64,000 nucleotides of DNA from Stenotrophomonas sp. 364 (GCF_009832905.1 NZ_CP047135.1:1404001-1468000), one strand, 5' to 3'; numbered from the stretch's first letter, positions 7,349 through 17,639 are shown. A program made the numbers and translations. Notes: generated by a model not told the origin, from the letters alone.

Positions 7349-8714
7349 TCCCGAAAACTCAACCGGAAGCGCCAACATCAATTCTTCTGCTACATCACCG
7401 TTCAGCCTGCGCGTGATTCCGCGCGACCAGCACACCATCTCCCGCAAGGACATCAGCCCCAACGCGTTGCGCGTGTTGTACCGGCTGCGTGATTCCGGGT
7501 TCGCTGGCTACCTTGTCGGGGGCGCCGTGCGCGACCTGCTGGTCGGAGGCAACCCCAAGGACTTCGACGTGGCCACCGATGCCACCCCGGAACAGGTCAA
7601 GGCGCTGTTCCGCAACTGCCGCCTGATTGGCCGCCGCTTCCGGCTGGCCCATGTGGTGTTCGGTCGCGAAATCATCGAAGTGGCCACCTTCCGCGCCAAC
7701 ATCGACGATGGCAGCGGCGACCGCGAGATGGAAAACGGCATGCTGGTCCGCGACAACGTCTACGGCAGCATCGAAGACGACGCGATCCGCCGTGACTTCA
7801 CCTGCAATGCCTTGTATTACGCCATCGAGGATTTCTCGGTGCGCGACTACACCGGCGGCTTCGAGGATGTCCAGGCGCGCCTGATGAAGCTCATCGGCGA
7901 CCCGGAAAAGCGCTACCAGGAAGACCCGGTGCGGATGCTGCGCGCGGTGCGCCTGGCCGCCAAGCTCGGCTTCCAGATCGACGACGCCAGCGCCGAGCCG
8001 CTGCCGCGGCTTGCCGGCCTGCTGGCCGAAGCCGCGCCGGCGCGCCTGTTCGAGGAAGTGCTCAAGCTGTTCCTGTCCGGGCACGGCGTGGCCAGCTTCG
8101 AAGGCCTGGAGCGCTACGGCCTGCTCGATGTGATGTTCCCCGAGAGTGCCGCCGCACTGCGCAGCAACCGCAGCGGTGCGTTGCGCCGCATGGTCATCGA
8201 AGGCCTGCACAACACCGACCTGCGCGTGGCCAACGATGAGCCGGTGTCGCCGTCGTTCCTGTTCGCGTTGCTGCTGTGGCCGGCGTTCTGCCGCGCCCTG
8301 GCCAGCCTGCAGAAGCAGGGCGTGGCGCTGGAAGAGGCGCAGCGTCGCGCCGCCGACCGGGTCACCCTGCACCAGCTGACCACGATCGCGCTGCCGCGCC
8401 GCTTCTCGCTGCCGATGCAGGAGATCTGGCTGCTGCAGGGGCGCTTCGGCTCGCGCCAGCGCAAGCGCGTGATCCGCACCCTGACCCATCCGCGCTTCCG
8501 CGCCGCCTACGACTTCCTGGTGTTGCGCCAGGTGGCCTCCAGCGAGCACAGCGCCGATGTCGAGTTCTGGCGCGAAGCCCAGCTGCAGTCCGGCCCGGAG
8601 CTGGATTCGGCACTGGATGCGGCGCATGTCGAGGGTGACGTCGACGAAGACGGTGCGCCGCGCAAGCGTCGGCGTCGGCGCCGTCGTCCGGGCGGGGCCG
8701 CCACGGGCGAGTAA
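7335..8714 (+). CDS. pcnB: Poly(A) polymerase I
   Basis: Adds 3' poly(A) tails that mark RNA for decay. The 459-residue protein has the class II nucleotidyltransferase head YLVGGAVRDLLVGG near residue 60, then KDFDVATDATP with the two catalytic Asp residues, and RRFRLAHV and RRDFTCNALYY downstream. The C-terminus is an Arg tract (RKRRRRRRR), an RNA-binding tail. The first 35 or so residues are poorly conserved and there is no Shine-Dalgarno, in line with a near-leaderless mRNA, so the exact start is uncertain. folK follows directly, as in many gammaproteobacteria (pcnB-folK-panB-panC). Confidence 0.93.
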   Translation: MPLGNPENSTGSANINSSATSPFSLRVIPRDQHTISRKDISPNALRVLYRLRDSGFAGYLVGGAVRDLLVGGNPKDFDVATDATPEQVKALFRNCRLIGRRFRLAHVVFGREIIEVATFRANIDDGSGDREMENGMLVRDNVYGSIEDDAIRRDFTCNALYYAIEDFSVRDYTGGFEDVQARLMKLIGDPEKRYQEDPVRMLRAVRLAAKLGFQIDDASAEPLPRLAGLLAEAAPARLFEEVLKLFLSGHGVASFEGLERYGLLDVMFPESAAALRSNRSGALRRMVIEGLHNTDLRVANDEPVSPSFLFALLLWPAFCRALASLQKQGVALEEAQRRAADRVTLHQLTTIALPRRFSLPMQEIWLLQGRFGSRQRKRVIRTLTHPRFRAAYDFLVLRQVASSEHSADVEFWREAQLQSGPELDSALDAAHVEGDVDEDGAPRKRRRRRRRPGGAATGE

Positions 8715-8717
8715 GAC

Positions 8718-9206
8718 GTGACCGCTGCCTGCATTGGATTGGGCGCCAACCTGGGAGACGCCGCGCAGACCCTGCGCGATGCGTTCCAGGCCCTGGCGGG
8801 GTTACCGCGGACCACGCTGCGCGCGCGCTCGCCGCTGTACAGCACGCCGGCCTGGGGCAATGAAGACCAGCCGGCGTTCGTCAACGCCGCCGCGCTGCTC
8901 GACACCGCGCTGGACGGTCCGGAACTGCTGGAGGCGCTGCTCGGCATCGAGCGTGATTTCGGCCGGGTCCGCGCGCCGGGCGTGCACTGGGGGCCGCGGA
9001 CGCTGGACCTGGACCTGCTGCTGTTCGGCGAGGACATCATCGACCTGCCGCAGCTGAAGGTCCCGCATCCCCACCTGCACGAGCGCGCGTTCGCGCTGCT
9101 GCCGCTGGCCGACATCGCCGCCGATGCGGTGATTCCCGGTCACGGCCGTGTGCGGGATGCTGTGATGCGGGTCGAGGCCTGCGGGATCGCGCCAATAGGG
9201 GGATAA
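8718..9206 (+). CDS. folK: 6-hydroxymethyl-7,8-dihydropterin pyrophosphokinase
   Basis: Transfers pyrophosphate from ATP to hydroxymethyl-dihydropterin in folate synthesis. The 162-residue protein begins [10 protein letters not shown], typical of HPPK. It has [17 protein letters not shown] and the signature [21 protein letters not shown], which holds the catalytic Arg residues and the DLD metal ligands. GTG start at 8718, three bases after the pcnB stop codon, so the genes are probably cotranscribed. Confidence 0.95.
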   Translation: MTAACIGLGANLGDAAQTLRDAFQALAGLPRTTLRARSPLYSTPAWGNEDQPAFVNAAALLDTALDGPELLEALLGIERDFGRVRAPGVHWGPRTLDLDLLLFGEDIIDLPQLKVPHPHLHERAFALLPLADIAADAVIPGHGRVRDAVMRVEACGIAPIGG

Positions 9207-9237
9207 TGCGGGGCTTATCGCCACCGGTTATCAGCTC

Positions 9238-10053
9238 ATGAGTACCCACGCAGACAGCAAGCCCTGGACCGTTCCCGCCCTGGCCGAGGCCAAGCGCAAC
9301 GGCCAGAAGCTGGTGATGTTGACCGCCTACGACGCCGGGTTCGCGCGTGCGTTCGACGCCAACGGCGTGGACCTGATCCTGATCGGCGACTCGCTGGGCA
9401 TGGTGGTGCAGGGGCATGATTCGACCCTGCCGGTCACCACCGACGACATGGTCTACCACACCCGTGCCGTGGCCCGCGTGCTGCAGCGTGCACTGCTGGT
9501 GGCCGACCTGCCGTTCGGCGCCGACGCCACCCCCGAGCGCGCGCTGGATGCCTCGCTGCGCCTGCTGCGAGCGGGCGCGGAGATGGTCAAGATCGAAGGC
9601 GCCGGCTTCAAGCTGGACATCATCCGCTATCTGGTCGAGCGTGAGATCCCGGTCTGTTCGCACCTGGGCCTGACCCCGCAGTCGGTGCTGCGCCTGGGCG
9701 GCTACCGCGTGCAGGGCCGGGGCGATGCCGCCCAGCAGCTGCGCGACGACGCCAAGGCCGCGGTCGAGGCCGGTGCCACCCTGATCGTGCTGGAGTGCGT
9801 GCCCACCCCGGTGGCCACCCAGGTCACCGCCGACGTGTCCGTGCCCACCATCGGTATCGGCGCCGGCCCCGGCTGCGATGGCCAGGTGCTGGTGCTGCAT
9901 GATTTCCTCGGCCTGGACAGCGGCCATCGCCGACCCAAGTTCGTCAAGGATTTCCTTGCCGACGGCGGGTCGGTCGCCGGTGCTGTCCGTGCCTACGCCG
10001 ACGCCGTGCGCGACGGCTCCTTCCCCGACGCAGAACACGCCTACGCCTCATGA
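9238..10053 (+). CDS. panB: 3-methyl-2-oxobutanoate hydroxymethyltransferase
   Basis: First enzyme of pantothenate synthesis: adds a hydroxymethyl group from methylene-THF to ketoisovalerate. 271 residues. It shows [19 protein letters not shown] near the N-terminus (Mg-binding Asp) and the conserved Lys and Glu in [10 protein letters not shown], and later [14 protein letters not shown]. Starts 31 bp after folK and overlaps panC by four bases (ATGA). The folK-panB-panC linkage joins folate and pantothenate genes; PanB itself uses a folate cofactor. Confidence 0.96.
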   Translation: MSTHADSKPWTVPALAEAKRNGQKLVMLTAYDAGFARAFDANGVDLILIGDSLGMVVQGHDSTLPVTTDDMVYHTRAVARVLQRALLVADLPFGADATPERALDASLRLLRAGAEMVKIEGAGFKLDIIRYLVEREIPVCSHLGLTPQSVLRLGGYRVQGRGDAAQQLRDDAKAAVEAGATLIVLECVPTPVATQVTADVSVPTIGIGAGPGCDGQVLVLHDFLGLDSGHRRPKFVKDFLADGGSVAGAVRAYADAVRDGSFPDAEHAYAS

Positions 10054-10892
10054 TCGAAACCGTCACCGAACTGTCCCGCCTGCGCGCCGTCGTCAACGGC
10101 TGGAAGCGCGAGGGCCTGCGCGTCGCGCTGGTCCCCACCATGGGCAACCTGCATGCGGGCCACTACTCGCTGGTCACGCTGGCGCGGCAGTACGCCGACC
10201 GCGTGGTCTCCAGTGTCTTCGTCAATCCGACCCAGTTCGGCCCCAACGAGGACTTCACCCGCTACCCGCGCACCCCGGAAGCCGACACCTCCGGGCTGGA
10301 GCAGGCCGGTTGTGATGTGCTGTGGCTGCCCACGGTCGAATCGATGTACCCGTTCGGCATTGAACTGGCGGCCAGCGTCAACGTGCCCGGCATCAGCGGC
10401 CTGCTGGAAGGCGCCCACCGCCCGGGCCATTTCGATGGCGTGTGCACGGTGGTCTCGCGCCTGTTCAACCAGGTGCAGCCGGACGTGGCCGCCTTCGGCA
10501 AGAAGGACTACCAGCAGCTGGCGGTGATCCGCCAGATGGTGGAAGACCTGGCCTTCCCGATCCAGATCGTGGGCGGGGACATCGTGCGTGAAAGCGATGG
10601 CCTGGCCATGAGCTCGCGCAACCAGTACCTCAACGCCGACCAGCGCCCGGTCTCGACCACCATCCACCAGGTGCTGCTGGGCATGCGCGAGGGCTTCATC
10701 GCCGGCAAGACCCGCAGCCTGATCGAAGCCGACGCCACCGCCGCCCTTCAGGCGGCCGGGTTCCAGGTGGACTACGCCGTGGTGCGCAAGCCGGACCTGT
10801 CCGAGCCGGCCGACGCCAATGACGGTACCCGCGTGGCTTTGATCGCCGCGCGCATCGGTACCACCCGGTTGATCGACAACCTGGAGTTCTGA
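10050..10892 (+). CDS. panC: Pantothenate synthetase (pantoate-beta-alanine ligase)
   Basis: ATP-dependent ligation of pantoate and beta-alanine, 280 residues. The nucleotidylyltransferase HIGH-like motif is [12 protein letters not shown]. It also shows [15 protein letters not shown], the substrate-binding HRPGHFDGV and FGKKDYQQL, and SSRNQYL as the KMSKS equivalent. Its ATG overlaps the panB stop, so translation is coupled. The beta-alanine enzyme panD lies 500 bp further on, beyond one inserted small gene. Confidence 0.96.
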   Translation: MIETVTELSRLRAVVNGWKREGLRVALVPTMGNLHAGHYSLVTLARQYADRVVSSVFVNPTQFGPNEDFTRYPRTPEADTSGLEQAGCDVLWLPTVESMYPFGIELAASVNVPGISGLLEGAHRPGHFDGVCTVVSRLFNQVQPDVAAFGKKDYQQLAVIRQMVEDLAFPIQIVGGDIVRESDGLAMSSRNQYLNADQRPVSTTIHQVLLGMREGFIAGKTRSLIEADATAALQAAGFQVDYAVVRKPDLSEPADANDGTRVALIAARIGTTRLIDNLEF

Positions 10893-10911
10893 GGGCGCCC
10901 CCGCACAGCCG

Positions 10912-11229
10912 ATGAACGAACGCCCCATACCCCCGGCCGCGCTCGCCGACGACCATGCCGTGGAGATGCTGCGGGTGTGGGTCGCCGCGCGCGGCCTGCA
11001 CTGTTCGATGAAGATCGGCATGCACGAACCGTCGCTGGGCATTGCCGAGGAGCGGGCCTGGGGGATGATTCTGGCCGACACCGCCCGCCACCTGGCCGAG
11101 GGCATCGCCGGCCTGCGCGGCAGCGCCGACGCGGCCGCGCCGCTGGAGGCGATCATCGGCCACTTCCTGGCCGAGGTCGGCCAGCCGGCGGGCCCGGTCA
11201 GCGGCGGTGGGGCCGACGGCGACGCCTGA
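10912..11229 (+). CDS. DUF5076-like small protein within the pan cluster
   Basis: An acidic 105-residue protein of unknown function. The central part, VWVAARGLHCSMKIGM followed by GIAEERAWGMILADTARHLAE, resembles the DUF5076 family; the last 15 residues are Gly/Ala rich and probably disordered. It has no signal peptide or membrane segment. It lies 19 bp after panC in the same direction and separates panC from panD. Position suggests a link to pantothenate/beta-alanine supply, but nothing in the sequence demonstrates that. Confidence 0.75.
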   Translation: MNERPIPPAALADDHAVEMLRVWVAARGLHCSMKIGMHEPSLGIAEERAWGMILADTARHLAEGIAGLRGSADAAAPLEAIIGHFLAEVGQPAGPVSGGGADGDA

Positions 11230-11391
11230 GGCGGCAGGCGGACCGGCTTCCCGGGCCAGACCGCACAGGGGCTGGGAGGGCCGGGACTGGCTGAACGGAG
11301 GGCAGCGTCCTCGCCGGGCGGGGCGTTCAGGACCTGCCGCTGATCCGGCGGGTGCTAGAATTTCCCTTTCCTTTACCGTTGTCCCGTTGCC

Positions 11392-11772
11392 ATGCATCTG
11401 TCCCTGCTCAAGACCAAGATCCACCGCGCCACCGTCACCCACTCCGAGCTGAACTACGAAGGTTCCATCGCCATCGATGACAACCTGCTGCAGGCCACCG
11501 GCATCCGTGAGTTCGAACAGGTGCACATCTGGGACGTCACCAACGGTGCGCGTTTCTCCACCTATGCCATCCGTGCCGAGGCCGGCAGCGGCGTGGTGTC
11601 GCTCAACGGCGGCGCGGCGCGCCACGTGCAGGTCGGCGACATCATCATCATCGCGGCGTTCGCCAGCATGAGCGAAGAAGAAGCTGACAGCTTCAAGCCG
11701 AAGTTGGTATATGTGGACGGCAAGAACCAGATCTCCCACACCAACGACAGCATCCCGACCCAGGCCGCATGA
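11392..11772 (+). CDS. panD: Aspartate 1-decarboxylase (pyruvoyl enzyme)
   Basis: Makes beta-alanine from aspartate for pantothenate. The 126-residue proenzyme has the self-cleavage site Gly-Ser in [10 protein letters not shown] (about residue 24/25), which generates the pyruvoyl group, plus the conserved [16 protein letters not shown] segment before it. A TAGAAT -10-like element (11355-11360) about 30 nt upstream suggests its own promoter. Its end overlaps the pgi start by four bases (ATGA). Confidence 0.96.
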   Translation: MHLSLLKTKIHRATVTHSELNYEGSIAIDDNLLQATGIREFEQVHIWDVTNGARFSTYAIRAEAGSGVVSLNGGAARHVQVGDIIIIAAFASMSEEEADSFKPKLVYVDGKNQISHTNDSIPTQAA

Positions 11773-13283
11773 CACAGCACAACGGATTCGACCCGCTCCA
11801 CTCCCATGCCCAGCGCCTGCGTGGCGCAAGCATCCCTTCGTTGATCGCTGCCGAACCGGGCCGCGCGCAATCGCTGGGGCTGCGGGTCGGCCCGTTGTAC
11901 GTCAATTTCGCGCGGCAGAAGTACGACCGCGCGGCCTTGGACGCACTGCTGCAGCTGGCCGCCGAGCGCGATGTCGCCGGCGGCTTCCAGCGCCTGTTCC
12001 GCGGTGAAACGGTCAACCTGACCGAAGGCCGCGCGGCGCTGCATACCGCGTTGCGGGGCGACCTCAGTGGCGCACCGGTGGCCGGCGAAGCCTTCGCCAC
12101 CGCCGCCCAGGTCCGCGCGCAGATGGGCGAACTGATCGCCGCGCTGGAAAAGACCAACGTCACCGACATCGTCAGTGTCGGCATCGGTGGCTCGGACCTC
12201 GGTCCGCGCCTGGTGGCCGACGCGCTGCGTCCGGTCAGTGGCGCGCGCTTCCGCGTGCATTTCGTGTCCAACGTGGACGGCGCCGCCATGCAGCGCACGC
12301 TTGCCACGCTCGACCCGGCCACGACCGCCGGCGTGCTGATTTCCAAGACCTTCGGTACCCAGGAGACCCTGCTCAACGGGCAGATCCTGCACGACTGGCT
12401 GGGCGGCAGCGAGCGCCTGTATGCGGTCAGCGCCAACCCGGAGCGGGCGGCCAAGGCCTTCTCGATCGCCGCCGGCCGCGTGTTGCCGATGTGGGACTGG
12501 GTGGGCGGGCGCTACTCGCTGTGGTCGGCGGTCGGGTTCCCGATCGCGCTGGCGATCGGCTTCGAGCGTTTCGAGCAGCTGCTGGCCGGTGCCGCGCAGA
12601 TGGACGAACACGCGCTTACTTCGCCGCTCGCACAGAACCTGCCGGTCCTGCATGCCCTGACCGATATCTGGAACCGCAACCTGCTGGGCCATGCCACCCA
12701 TGCGGTGATGACCTACGACCAGCGCCTGGCGCTGCTGCCGGCCTACCTGCAGCAGCTGGTGATGGAAAGCCTGGGCAAGCGCGTGCAGCTGGACGGCAGC
12801 CCGGTGGCCAGCGACACCGTGCCGGTGTGGTGGGGCGGGGCAGGCACCGATGTGCAGCACAGCTTCTTCCAGGCACTGCACCAGGGGACCAGTGTGATCC
12901 CGGCCGATTTCATCGGCTGCGTGCGCAACGATGACCCGTACGAGGTCAACCACCAGGCGCTGATGGCCAACCTGCTGGCGCAGACCGAAGCGCTGGCCAA
13001 CGGCCAGGGCAGCGATGATCCGCACCGTGCGTATCCCGGCGGCCGCCCGAGCACGCTGATCCTGCTCGACGCGCTCACCCCGCAGGCGCTTGGCGCGCTG
13101 ATCGCCATGTACGAACACGCCGTGTATGTGCAGTCGATCATTTGGAACATCAACGCCTTCGACCAGTTCGGCGTGGAGCTGGGCAAGCAGTTGGCAAGCC
13201 AGTTGCTGCCCGCGTTGCAGGGTGAAGCCCATGCCATCACCGATCCGGTGACGCTGGAACTGCTGGGCCGGCTGACGGCCTGA
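11769..13283 (+). CDS. pgi: Glucose-6-phosphate isomerase
   Basis: Interconverts glucose-6-P and fructose-6-P. 504 residues, a compact member of the family. Signatures: [13 protein letters not shown] (phosphate binding), [15 protein letters not shown], the catalytic region [13 protein letters not shown] and [11 protein letters not shown] near the C-terminus. Translationally coupled to panD (ATGA). Eight bases after its stop codon begins a large REP array, probably the 3' end of the panD-pgi transcript. Confidence 0.96.
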   Translation: MTQHNGFDPLHSHAQRLRGASIPSLIAAEPGRAQSLGLRVGPLYVNFARQKYDRAALDALLQLAAERDVAGGFQRLFRGETVNLTEGRAALHTALRGDLSGAPVAGEAFATAAQVRAQMGELIAALEKTNVTDIVSVGIGGSDLGPRLVADALRPVSGARFRVHFVSNVDGAAMQRTLATLDPATTAGVLISKTFGTQETLLNGQILHDWLGGSERLYAVSANPERAAKAFSIAAGRVLPMWDWVGGRYSLWSAVGFPIALAIGFERFEQLLAGAAQMDEHALTSPLAQNLPVLHALTDIWNRNLLGHATHAVMTYDQRLALLPAYLQQLVMESLGKRVQLDGSPVASDTVPVWWGGAGTDVQHSFFQALHQGTSVIPADFIGCVRNDDPYEVNHQALMANLLAQTEALANGQGSDDPHRAYPGGRPSTLILLDALTPQALGALIAMYEHAVYVQSIIWNINAFDQFGVELGKQLASQLLPALQGEAHAITDPVTLELLGRLTA

Positions 13284-13290
13284 CCACCGC

Positions 13291-13346
13291 GTAGAGCCGA
13301 CCGTTGGTCGGCTAAAAGGCCGGGTAGAGCGCACCGTTGGTCGGCT
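13291..13346. repeat. Two SMAG/REP palindromes after pgi
   Basis: Two 23-bp GTAG-headed palindromes at 13291-13313 and 13324-13346, both reading GTAGAGC(C/G)... with an ACCGTTGGT centre and the same orientation, 33 bp apart. They may act as mRNA stabilisers or terminators after pgi. Confidence 0.85.
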
Positions 13347-13387
13347 ATCGCGTGCAACGCGCGGGGTTGATCGTTGTGGCGAAGAGC

Positions 13388-13551
13388 AGCCGACCAACGG
13401 TCGGCTCTACCGGTTGATGCGCCCGTGTTTGAGCAGCCGACCAACGGTCGGCTCTACCGGTTGATGCGCCCGTGTTTGCGCAGCTGACCAACGGTCGGCT
13501 CTACCGGTTGATGCGCCCGTGTTTGAGCAGCCGACCAACGGTCGGCTCTAC
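13388..13551. repeat. Four-unit 47-bp tandem array of SMAG/REP palindromes
   Basis: Four inverted-orientation REPs (AGC[C/T]GACCAACGGTCGGC...CTAC) begin at 13388, 13435, 13482 and 13529, spaced exactly 47 bp. The 24-bp spacers read CGGTTGATGCGCCCGTGTTT plus GAGC/GCGC and are nearly identical, so the unit was duplicated in tandem, not inserted four times. Together with the preceding pair this fills the gap between pgi and regA; I see no gene in 13284-13595. Confidence 0.9.
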
Positions 13552-13595
13552 CGACTCGTGCGGCCGGTGTTTGCGCGGTCGATTCGCGCCCGGCC

Positions 13596-14174
13596 TTACC
13601 GGCTCGGGTCGCGCTCCGGACTCGGCCGCTTGGCCAGCTTGCGCTGCAGCGAGCGGCGGTGCATGCCGAGCAGGCGCGCGGCGGCCGACACGTTGCCGCC
13701 GGTTTCGTGCATGGCCTGCTGGATGTGTTCCCACTGCAGCCGGCTGATCGGGGTCATCGCGTCCGGCGGCTCCAGGTCGCCATCGTCGGCCGGGCCATCG
13801 TCTTCTTCGCCCAGCGCACGCAGGATCATCGGCACCGTGGCCGGCTTGGGCAGGTAATCGTCGGCCCCCAGCTTGATCGCCTCCACCGCGGTGGCGATGC
13901 TGGCATAGCCGGTGACCAGCAGGATCCGCATGTCTTCGCGCAGGGCGCGCAGCGGCTGGATCAGCGACAGGCCGGATTCGGCGCCCAGCTTCAGGTCGAT
14001 CAGCGCATACGCCGGCGGGTTCTGCCGGGCCAGCAACAGCGCCGAGGCGATGTCGCTGGCGGTCACCGTTTCCAGGCCCTTGCGGCCCAGGCTGCGCTGC
14101 AGGGTGCGCAGGTACAGCTCGTCGTCGTCGACCAGCAGGCCATGGCTGGCAGCGGGCAGGGCGGGAATGTTCAT
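13596..14174 (-). CDS. regA: RegA/PrrA/ActR-like response regulator
   Basis: A 192-residue DNA-binding regulator. The receiver domain (residues about 12-125) has the acidic pair LLVDDDEL, the phospho-Asp in ALIDLKLG and the Lys in DDYLPKPA. A Pro/Asp-rich linker leads to a Fis-type helix-turn-helix, GNVSAAARLLGMHRRSLQRKL, highly characteristic of the RegA family. The start at 14174 follows GGAGA and overlaps the sensor kinase stop codon (ATGA). In other proteobacteria this pair controls respiration and redox genes; the targets here are unknown. Confidence 0.9.
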   Translation of the reverse strand: MNIPALPAASHGLLVDDDELYLRTLQRSLGRKGLETVTASDIASALLLARQNPPAYALIDLKLGAESGLSLIQPLRALREDMRILLVTGYASIATAVEAIKLGADDYLPKPATVPMILRALGEEDDGPADDGDLEPPDAMTPISRLQWEHIQQAMHETGGNVSAAARLLGMHRRSLQRKLAKRPSPERDPSR

Positions 14175-15397
14175 GCGGAAGTCTCCGAAGACGTCAAAGG
14201 CAGGCGGAAGCCGACGCGGGTGCCGGCGCCGGTGGCCGGGCGCATCCACAGTTCGCCGTCCAGGCGTTCAATGGTGGCATGCGACAGGGCCAGGCCCACG
14301 CCCATGCCCTGCGCCTTGCCGCTGTTGAACAGGGTGCCGGGCAGAACCGCCTGGCGGGCATCGAAGCCGTGGCCGTAGTCGCGCACTTCGCCGATCAGGG
14401 TGTCCCCTTCGATGCGCAGCGTCAGGTCCACCTGCGGGCGCTCGGCTTTCTCGCCGGCGTCGGCAGCGTTGTTGAGCAGCACCATCAGCAGGTGGCCGAT
14501 GCCCGGGTCCAGCGGCAACTTCAACGGTGCGTCCTCGTTGCGCTTGAGGGTGATGGTCGGGCGCACCAGCCGCCACTGTTCCAGCACCTGCGGCAGCGTC
14601 ACCACGTCGCGCCCGGGGGCATCCCCGGCCGCCGGGCGGGCCAGCGCCAGGACCCGCTCGCGGCACTGCACCAGCAACTCGCGCAGCGTGTCCACGTCAT
14701 CGCGCACTTCGCTGCTGTTGGTCTGGTCGGCGATGTCGTCGGCCAGCAGGGTCATGGTGGCCAGGGGGGTGTTGAGCTCATGGGCCACCGACGCGGCGTG
14801 GGTGGCCAGGGCCACGATGCCTTCGTTGCGCACGAAGCGTTCGCGCAGCAGGGCCAGCTCATGCTCGCGGTGGCGCAGGGCGATCGCCAGCCGGGTGGCG
14901 AACACCAGCACCACGGTGGCCGAGAGCAGGAAGTTGCAGACCACGCCCCACTGGTGCATCTGCATGGCGGTGAAGTAGCCGGCCGGCAGGGGCAGCCCGA
15001 AGATGCCGCTGACCGCATAGCCGATCAGGCAGGTCGCGGCCACCGCCAGGGTCCAGCGCAGGGGCAGGGCGAGTGCGGCCAGGGCGATCAGGATAAGGAA
15101 CAGGGAGCCGAACGGATTGCCGATGCCGCCGCTCCAGCCCACCATCCAGGTGAGCACGCAGACGTCCACCAGGATGTGGCCGAAGGCGGTCACCGGCGCG
15201 GTGTCGGCGTCGTTCACCCGCAGCTGCGCGTACAGGTTGAACAGGGTCAGCGCGGCCACGCCGGCCCACAGCGGCAGCTGCGGCAGTTCCAGCCCCAGCA
15301 CCGAGGTGGCCACCAGGATCGTGGCGGCCTGGCCGGCCACGGCCAGCCAGCGCAGGCTGCACAGGGTTCGGAGGAAGGGGGCGTCGGTGCCGGTCAT
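14171..15397 (-). CDS. regB: RegB/PrrB-like redox sensor histidine kinase
   Basis: A 408-residue inner-membrane kinase with about six N-terminal helices (residues 15-180). Between helices is GGIGNPF, matching the RegB quinone-binding heptapeptide GGxxNPF. The H box is [13 protein letters not shown], with the phospho-His. Downstream is [12 protein letters not shown], in the place of the RegB redox cysteine (Cys265). The ATPase domain has [12 protein letters not shown] and [10 protein letters not shown]. The start at 15397 (MTGTDAPFL) is the first plausible one. These redox motifs suggest sensing of ubiquinone and disulfide state. Confidence 0.9.
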   Translation of the reverse strand: MTGTDAPFLRTLCSLRWLAVAGQAATILVATSVLGLELPQLPLWAGVAALTLFNLYAQLRVNDADTAPVTAFGHILVDVCVLTWMVGWSGGIGNPFGSLFLILIALAALALPLRWTLAVAATCLIGYAVSGIFGLPLPAGYFTAMQMHQWGVVCNFLLSATVVLVFATRLAIALRHREHELALLRERFVRNEGIVALATHAASVAHELNTPLATMTLLADDIADQTNSSEVRDDVDTLRELLVQCRERVLALARPAAGDAPGRDVVTLPQVLEQWRLVRPTITLKRNEDAPLKLPLDPGIGHLLMVLLNNAADAGEKAERPQVDLTLRIEGDTLIGEVRDYGHGFDARQAVLPGTLFNSGKAQGMGVGLALSHATIERLDGELWMRPATGAGTRVGFRLPLTSSETSA

Positions 15398-15463
15398 TGC
15401 GCACATCCTATGCGGTCGGGGGCTGGCCTGCCTGCGACAATCGGCCGCATCGGTTGAATGAGC

Positions 15464-15480
15464 ACCGACCAACGGTCGGT
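15464..15480. repeat. Degenerate SMAG/REP palindrome
   Basis: ACCGACCAACGGTCGGT, the stem of the REP family without its GTAG head, between the divergent regB and ispG genes. Confidence 0.6.
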
Positions 15481-15525
15481 AACCACCCCGCGCGCGTGAA
15501 CACGCTCGGCGCGCTAAAATGGGGA

Positions 15526-16791
15526 ATGCATGACGCCGTGACCCAACCGACCCAACCGTCCGACACCACCGTGTGGGCCCGCCGCCAGACCCAGGCCGTC
15601 CGCATCGGCGGCGTGGTGGTGGGCGGGGGCAGCCCCGTGGTGGTGCAGTCGATGACCAACACCGACACCGCCGACATCGCCGCCAGCGTCAAGCAGGTGG
15701 CCGAACTGTGGCGGGCCGGGTCGGAGATGGTGCGGCTGACGGTCAACAACCCCGAGTCGGCCGCGGCCATCCCGCGGATCGTGGAAAAGCTGCAGATGAT
15801 GGGCATCGACGTGCCCCTGATCGGCGATTTCCACTACAACGGCCACCAGCTGCTGACCCAGGAGCCTGCCTGCGCCGAAGCCCTGGCCAAGTACCGGATC
15901 AACCCCGGCAACGTGGGGTTCGGCAAGAAGAAGGACACCCAGTTCGCGCAGCTGATCGAGTTCGCGATCCGCTACGGCAAGCCGGTTCGCATCGGCGCCA
16001 ACTGGGGCTCGCTGGACCAGTCGCTGGCGGCCCGACTGATGGATGAGAACAGCCAGCGCGCCCAGCCTTGGGACGCCGGCCGCGTGCTGCGCGAGGCGCT
16101 GATCCGTTCGGCGCTGGATTCGGCGCATACCGCGGTCGAGCTGGGCCTGCCGCGCGATCGCATCGTGCTGTCGGCCAAGGTCAGCGGCGTGCAGGAACTG
16201 ATCGCGGTCTACCGCGACCTGGCGCAGCGCTCGGATTTCGCCTTGCACCTGGGCCTCACCGAGGCAGGTATCGGCAGCAAGGGCATCGTGGCCTCGTCGG
16301 CGGCGCTGGCCGTGCTGCTGCAGGAAGGCATCGGCGACACCATCCGCATTTCGCTCACCCCCGAGCCGGGCCAGTCGCGCACCGCCGAGGTGATCGTGGC
16401 CCAGGAACTGCTGCAGACCACCGGCCAGCGCGCCTTCACTCCGCTGGTCACCGCCTGCCCGGGCTGCGGCCGAACCACCTCCGAGTTCTTCCAGGAGCTG
16501 GCCAAGGTGGTGCAGAACCATGTGCGCGAGAAGATGCCGGTCTGGAAGGTCAGCCACCCCGGTGCCGAGAACATGACCCTGGCGGTGATGGGCTGCATCG
16601 TGAACGGCCCGGGCGAGTCGCGCCACGCCAACATCGGCATTTCGTTGCCCGGTACGGGTGAAACCCCGGCTGCGCCGGTGTTCGTGGATGGCGAGAAGGC
16701 CGTTACCCTGCGCGGCGACAACATCGCCCAGGATTTCGTGGCGTTGATCGACGAGTATGTCGAGCGAAAGTATGTCCGCAGCGTCGGATAA
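15526..16791 (+). CDS. ispG: 4-hydroxy-3-methylbut-2-enyl diphosphate synthase
   Basis: An Fe-S enzyme of the MEP isoprenoid pathway that converts MEcPP to HMBPP. The 421-residue protein begins [12 protein letters not shown]. It has [32 protein letters not shown], and the [4Fe-4S] ligands in [15 protein letters not shown] and the downstream [24 protein letters not shown] element (15515-15520) ends five bases before the ATG, so the mRNA may be leaderless; I find no Shine-Dalgarno. Overlaps the next gene by 35 bp. Confidence 0.95.
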   Translation: MHDAVTQPTQPSDTTVWARRQTQAVRIGGVVVGGGSPVVVQSMTNTDTADIAASVKQVAELWRAGSEMVRLTVNNPESAAAIPRIVEKLQMMGIDVPLIGDFHYNGHQLLTQEPACAEALAKYRINPGNVGFGKKKDTQFAQLIEFAIRYGKPVRIGANWGSLDQSLAARLMDENSQRAQPWDAGRVLREALIRSALDSAHTAVELGLPRDRIVLSAKVSGVQELIAVYRDLAQRSDFALHLGLTEAGIGSKGIVASSAALAVLLQEGIGDTIRISLTPEPGQSRTAEVIVAQELLQTTGQRAFTPLVTACPGCGRTTSEFFQELAKVVQNHVREKMPVWKVSHPGAENMTLAVMGCIVNGPGESRHANIGISLPGTGETPAAPVFVDGEKAVTLRGDNIAQDFVALIDEYVERKYVRSVG

Positions 16792-17521
16792 GCCCGACGT
16801 TCTGGCCGGCCAGGAGCCGGTCGCCGGGTTCCGCCATTGGATGGCGCACAACGCGTGGCGGTTCGTCCTGCTGTTCGCCGGCGTGCTGCTGCCGCTGGCC
16901 GGTTTCGTGGCATTGGCCGATGAAGTGCACGAATTTGAATCGTTCCACTTCGACGCGCCGCTGCTGTGGAAGATGCATGGCCTGCATTCGCCGGGGCTGG
17001 ACCAGTTCTTCACGCTGCTCTCCAAGCTCGGATATGAGTGGTTCCTGATCCCGGCCGACGTGCTGATCGTGCTGGCGCTGCTGTGGCGCAAACGGTGGCG
17101 CGAGGCGAGTTTCGTGGCCATCAGCTTCGTGGGCTCGGCGCTGTTGAACCTGGGCAGCAAGCAGTTCTTCCAGCGCGACCGGCCCAGTCTGTGGGAATCG
17201 ATCGCCCCGGAAAGCACGTTCAGCTTTCCCAGCGGCCACGCGATGGGCTCGATGACCCTGGCGGTCACGGTGGCCCTGCTGGCCTGGAACACCCGCTGGC
17301 GCTGGCCGGTGCTGGTGCTGGCGCCCGGGTTCAGCGTGCTGGTCAGCGTGTCCCGGGTGTACCTGGGGGTGCACTATCCCTCCGACATTCTGGCCGGTTG
17401 GTGTGCCGCCCTGGTTTGGGTGGTAGGGTGCTTCCTGGTCATGTTCCGGCGCCGGCATCCCTGGCGCCACCGACCCCGCGCCGGGGTATCGGCAGCACAG
17501 GCCGATCGCGACGGGGTATAG
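16757..17521 (+). CDS. PAP2-family membrane phosphatase
   Basis: A 254-residue integral membrane protein with about five helices. The three PAP2 motifs are present: KQFFQRDRP (motif 1), PSGHAMGS (motif 2, catalytic His) and [12 protein letters not shown] (motif 3). Its 5' end lies inside the ispG 3' end. The ATG at 16757 or the one at 16772 could be used; GAGCGAAAG sits before the second. Linkage to ispG suggests a lipid phosphatase such as an undecaprenyl- or isoprenyl-diphosphate phosphatase, but phosphatidate phosphatase is equally possible. Confidence 0.88.
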   Translation: MSSESMSAASDKPDVLAGQEPVAGFRHWMAHNAWRFVLLFAGVLLPLAGFVALADEVHEFESFHFDAPLLWKMHGLHSPGLDQFFTLLSKLGYEWFLIPADVLIVLALLWRKRWREASFVAISFVGSALLNLGSKQFFQRDRPSLWESIAPESTFSFPSGHAMGSMTLAVTVALLAWNTRWRWPVLVLAPGFSVLVSVSRVYLGVHYPSDILAGWCAALVWVVGCFLVMFRRRHPWRHRPRAGVSAAQADRDGV

Positions 17522-17639
17522 GCGTACAGTAATAGGCGTAGTAAACCGATATGGCCTGGGGTGAAAGGCGTAGGGGGAGGGGCAATCCGGCGTGGTTGTG
17601 ATGCGGGCACCAGAATGCGCCGACGGGGAGGTTTCTTCC

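Noticed and set aside
13388..13551. A CRISPR array
   Set aside because: The repeats are 47 bp apart with repeated, not unique, spacers and are REP palindromes; no cas genes are in the window.
17522..17639. A small RNA gene between the PAP2 and GacA-like genes
   Set aside because: GacA-type regulators act on small RNAs with repeated GGA loops, but no series of GGA hairpins and no terminator is present here.
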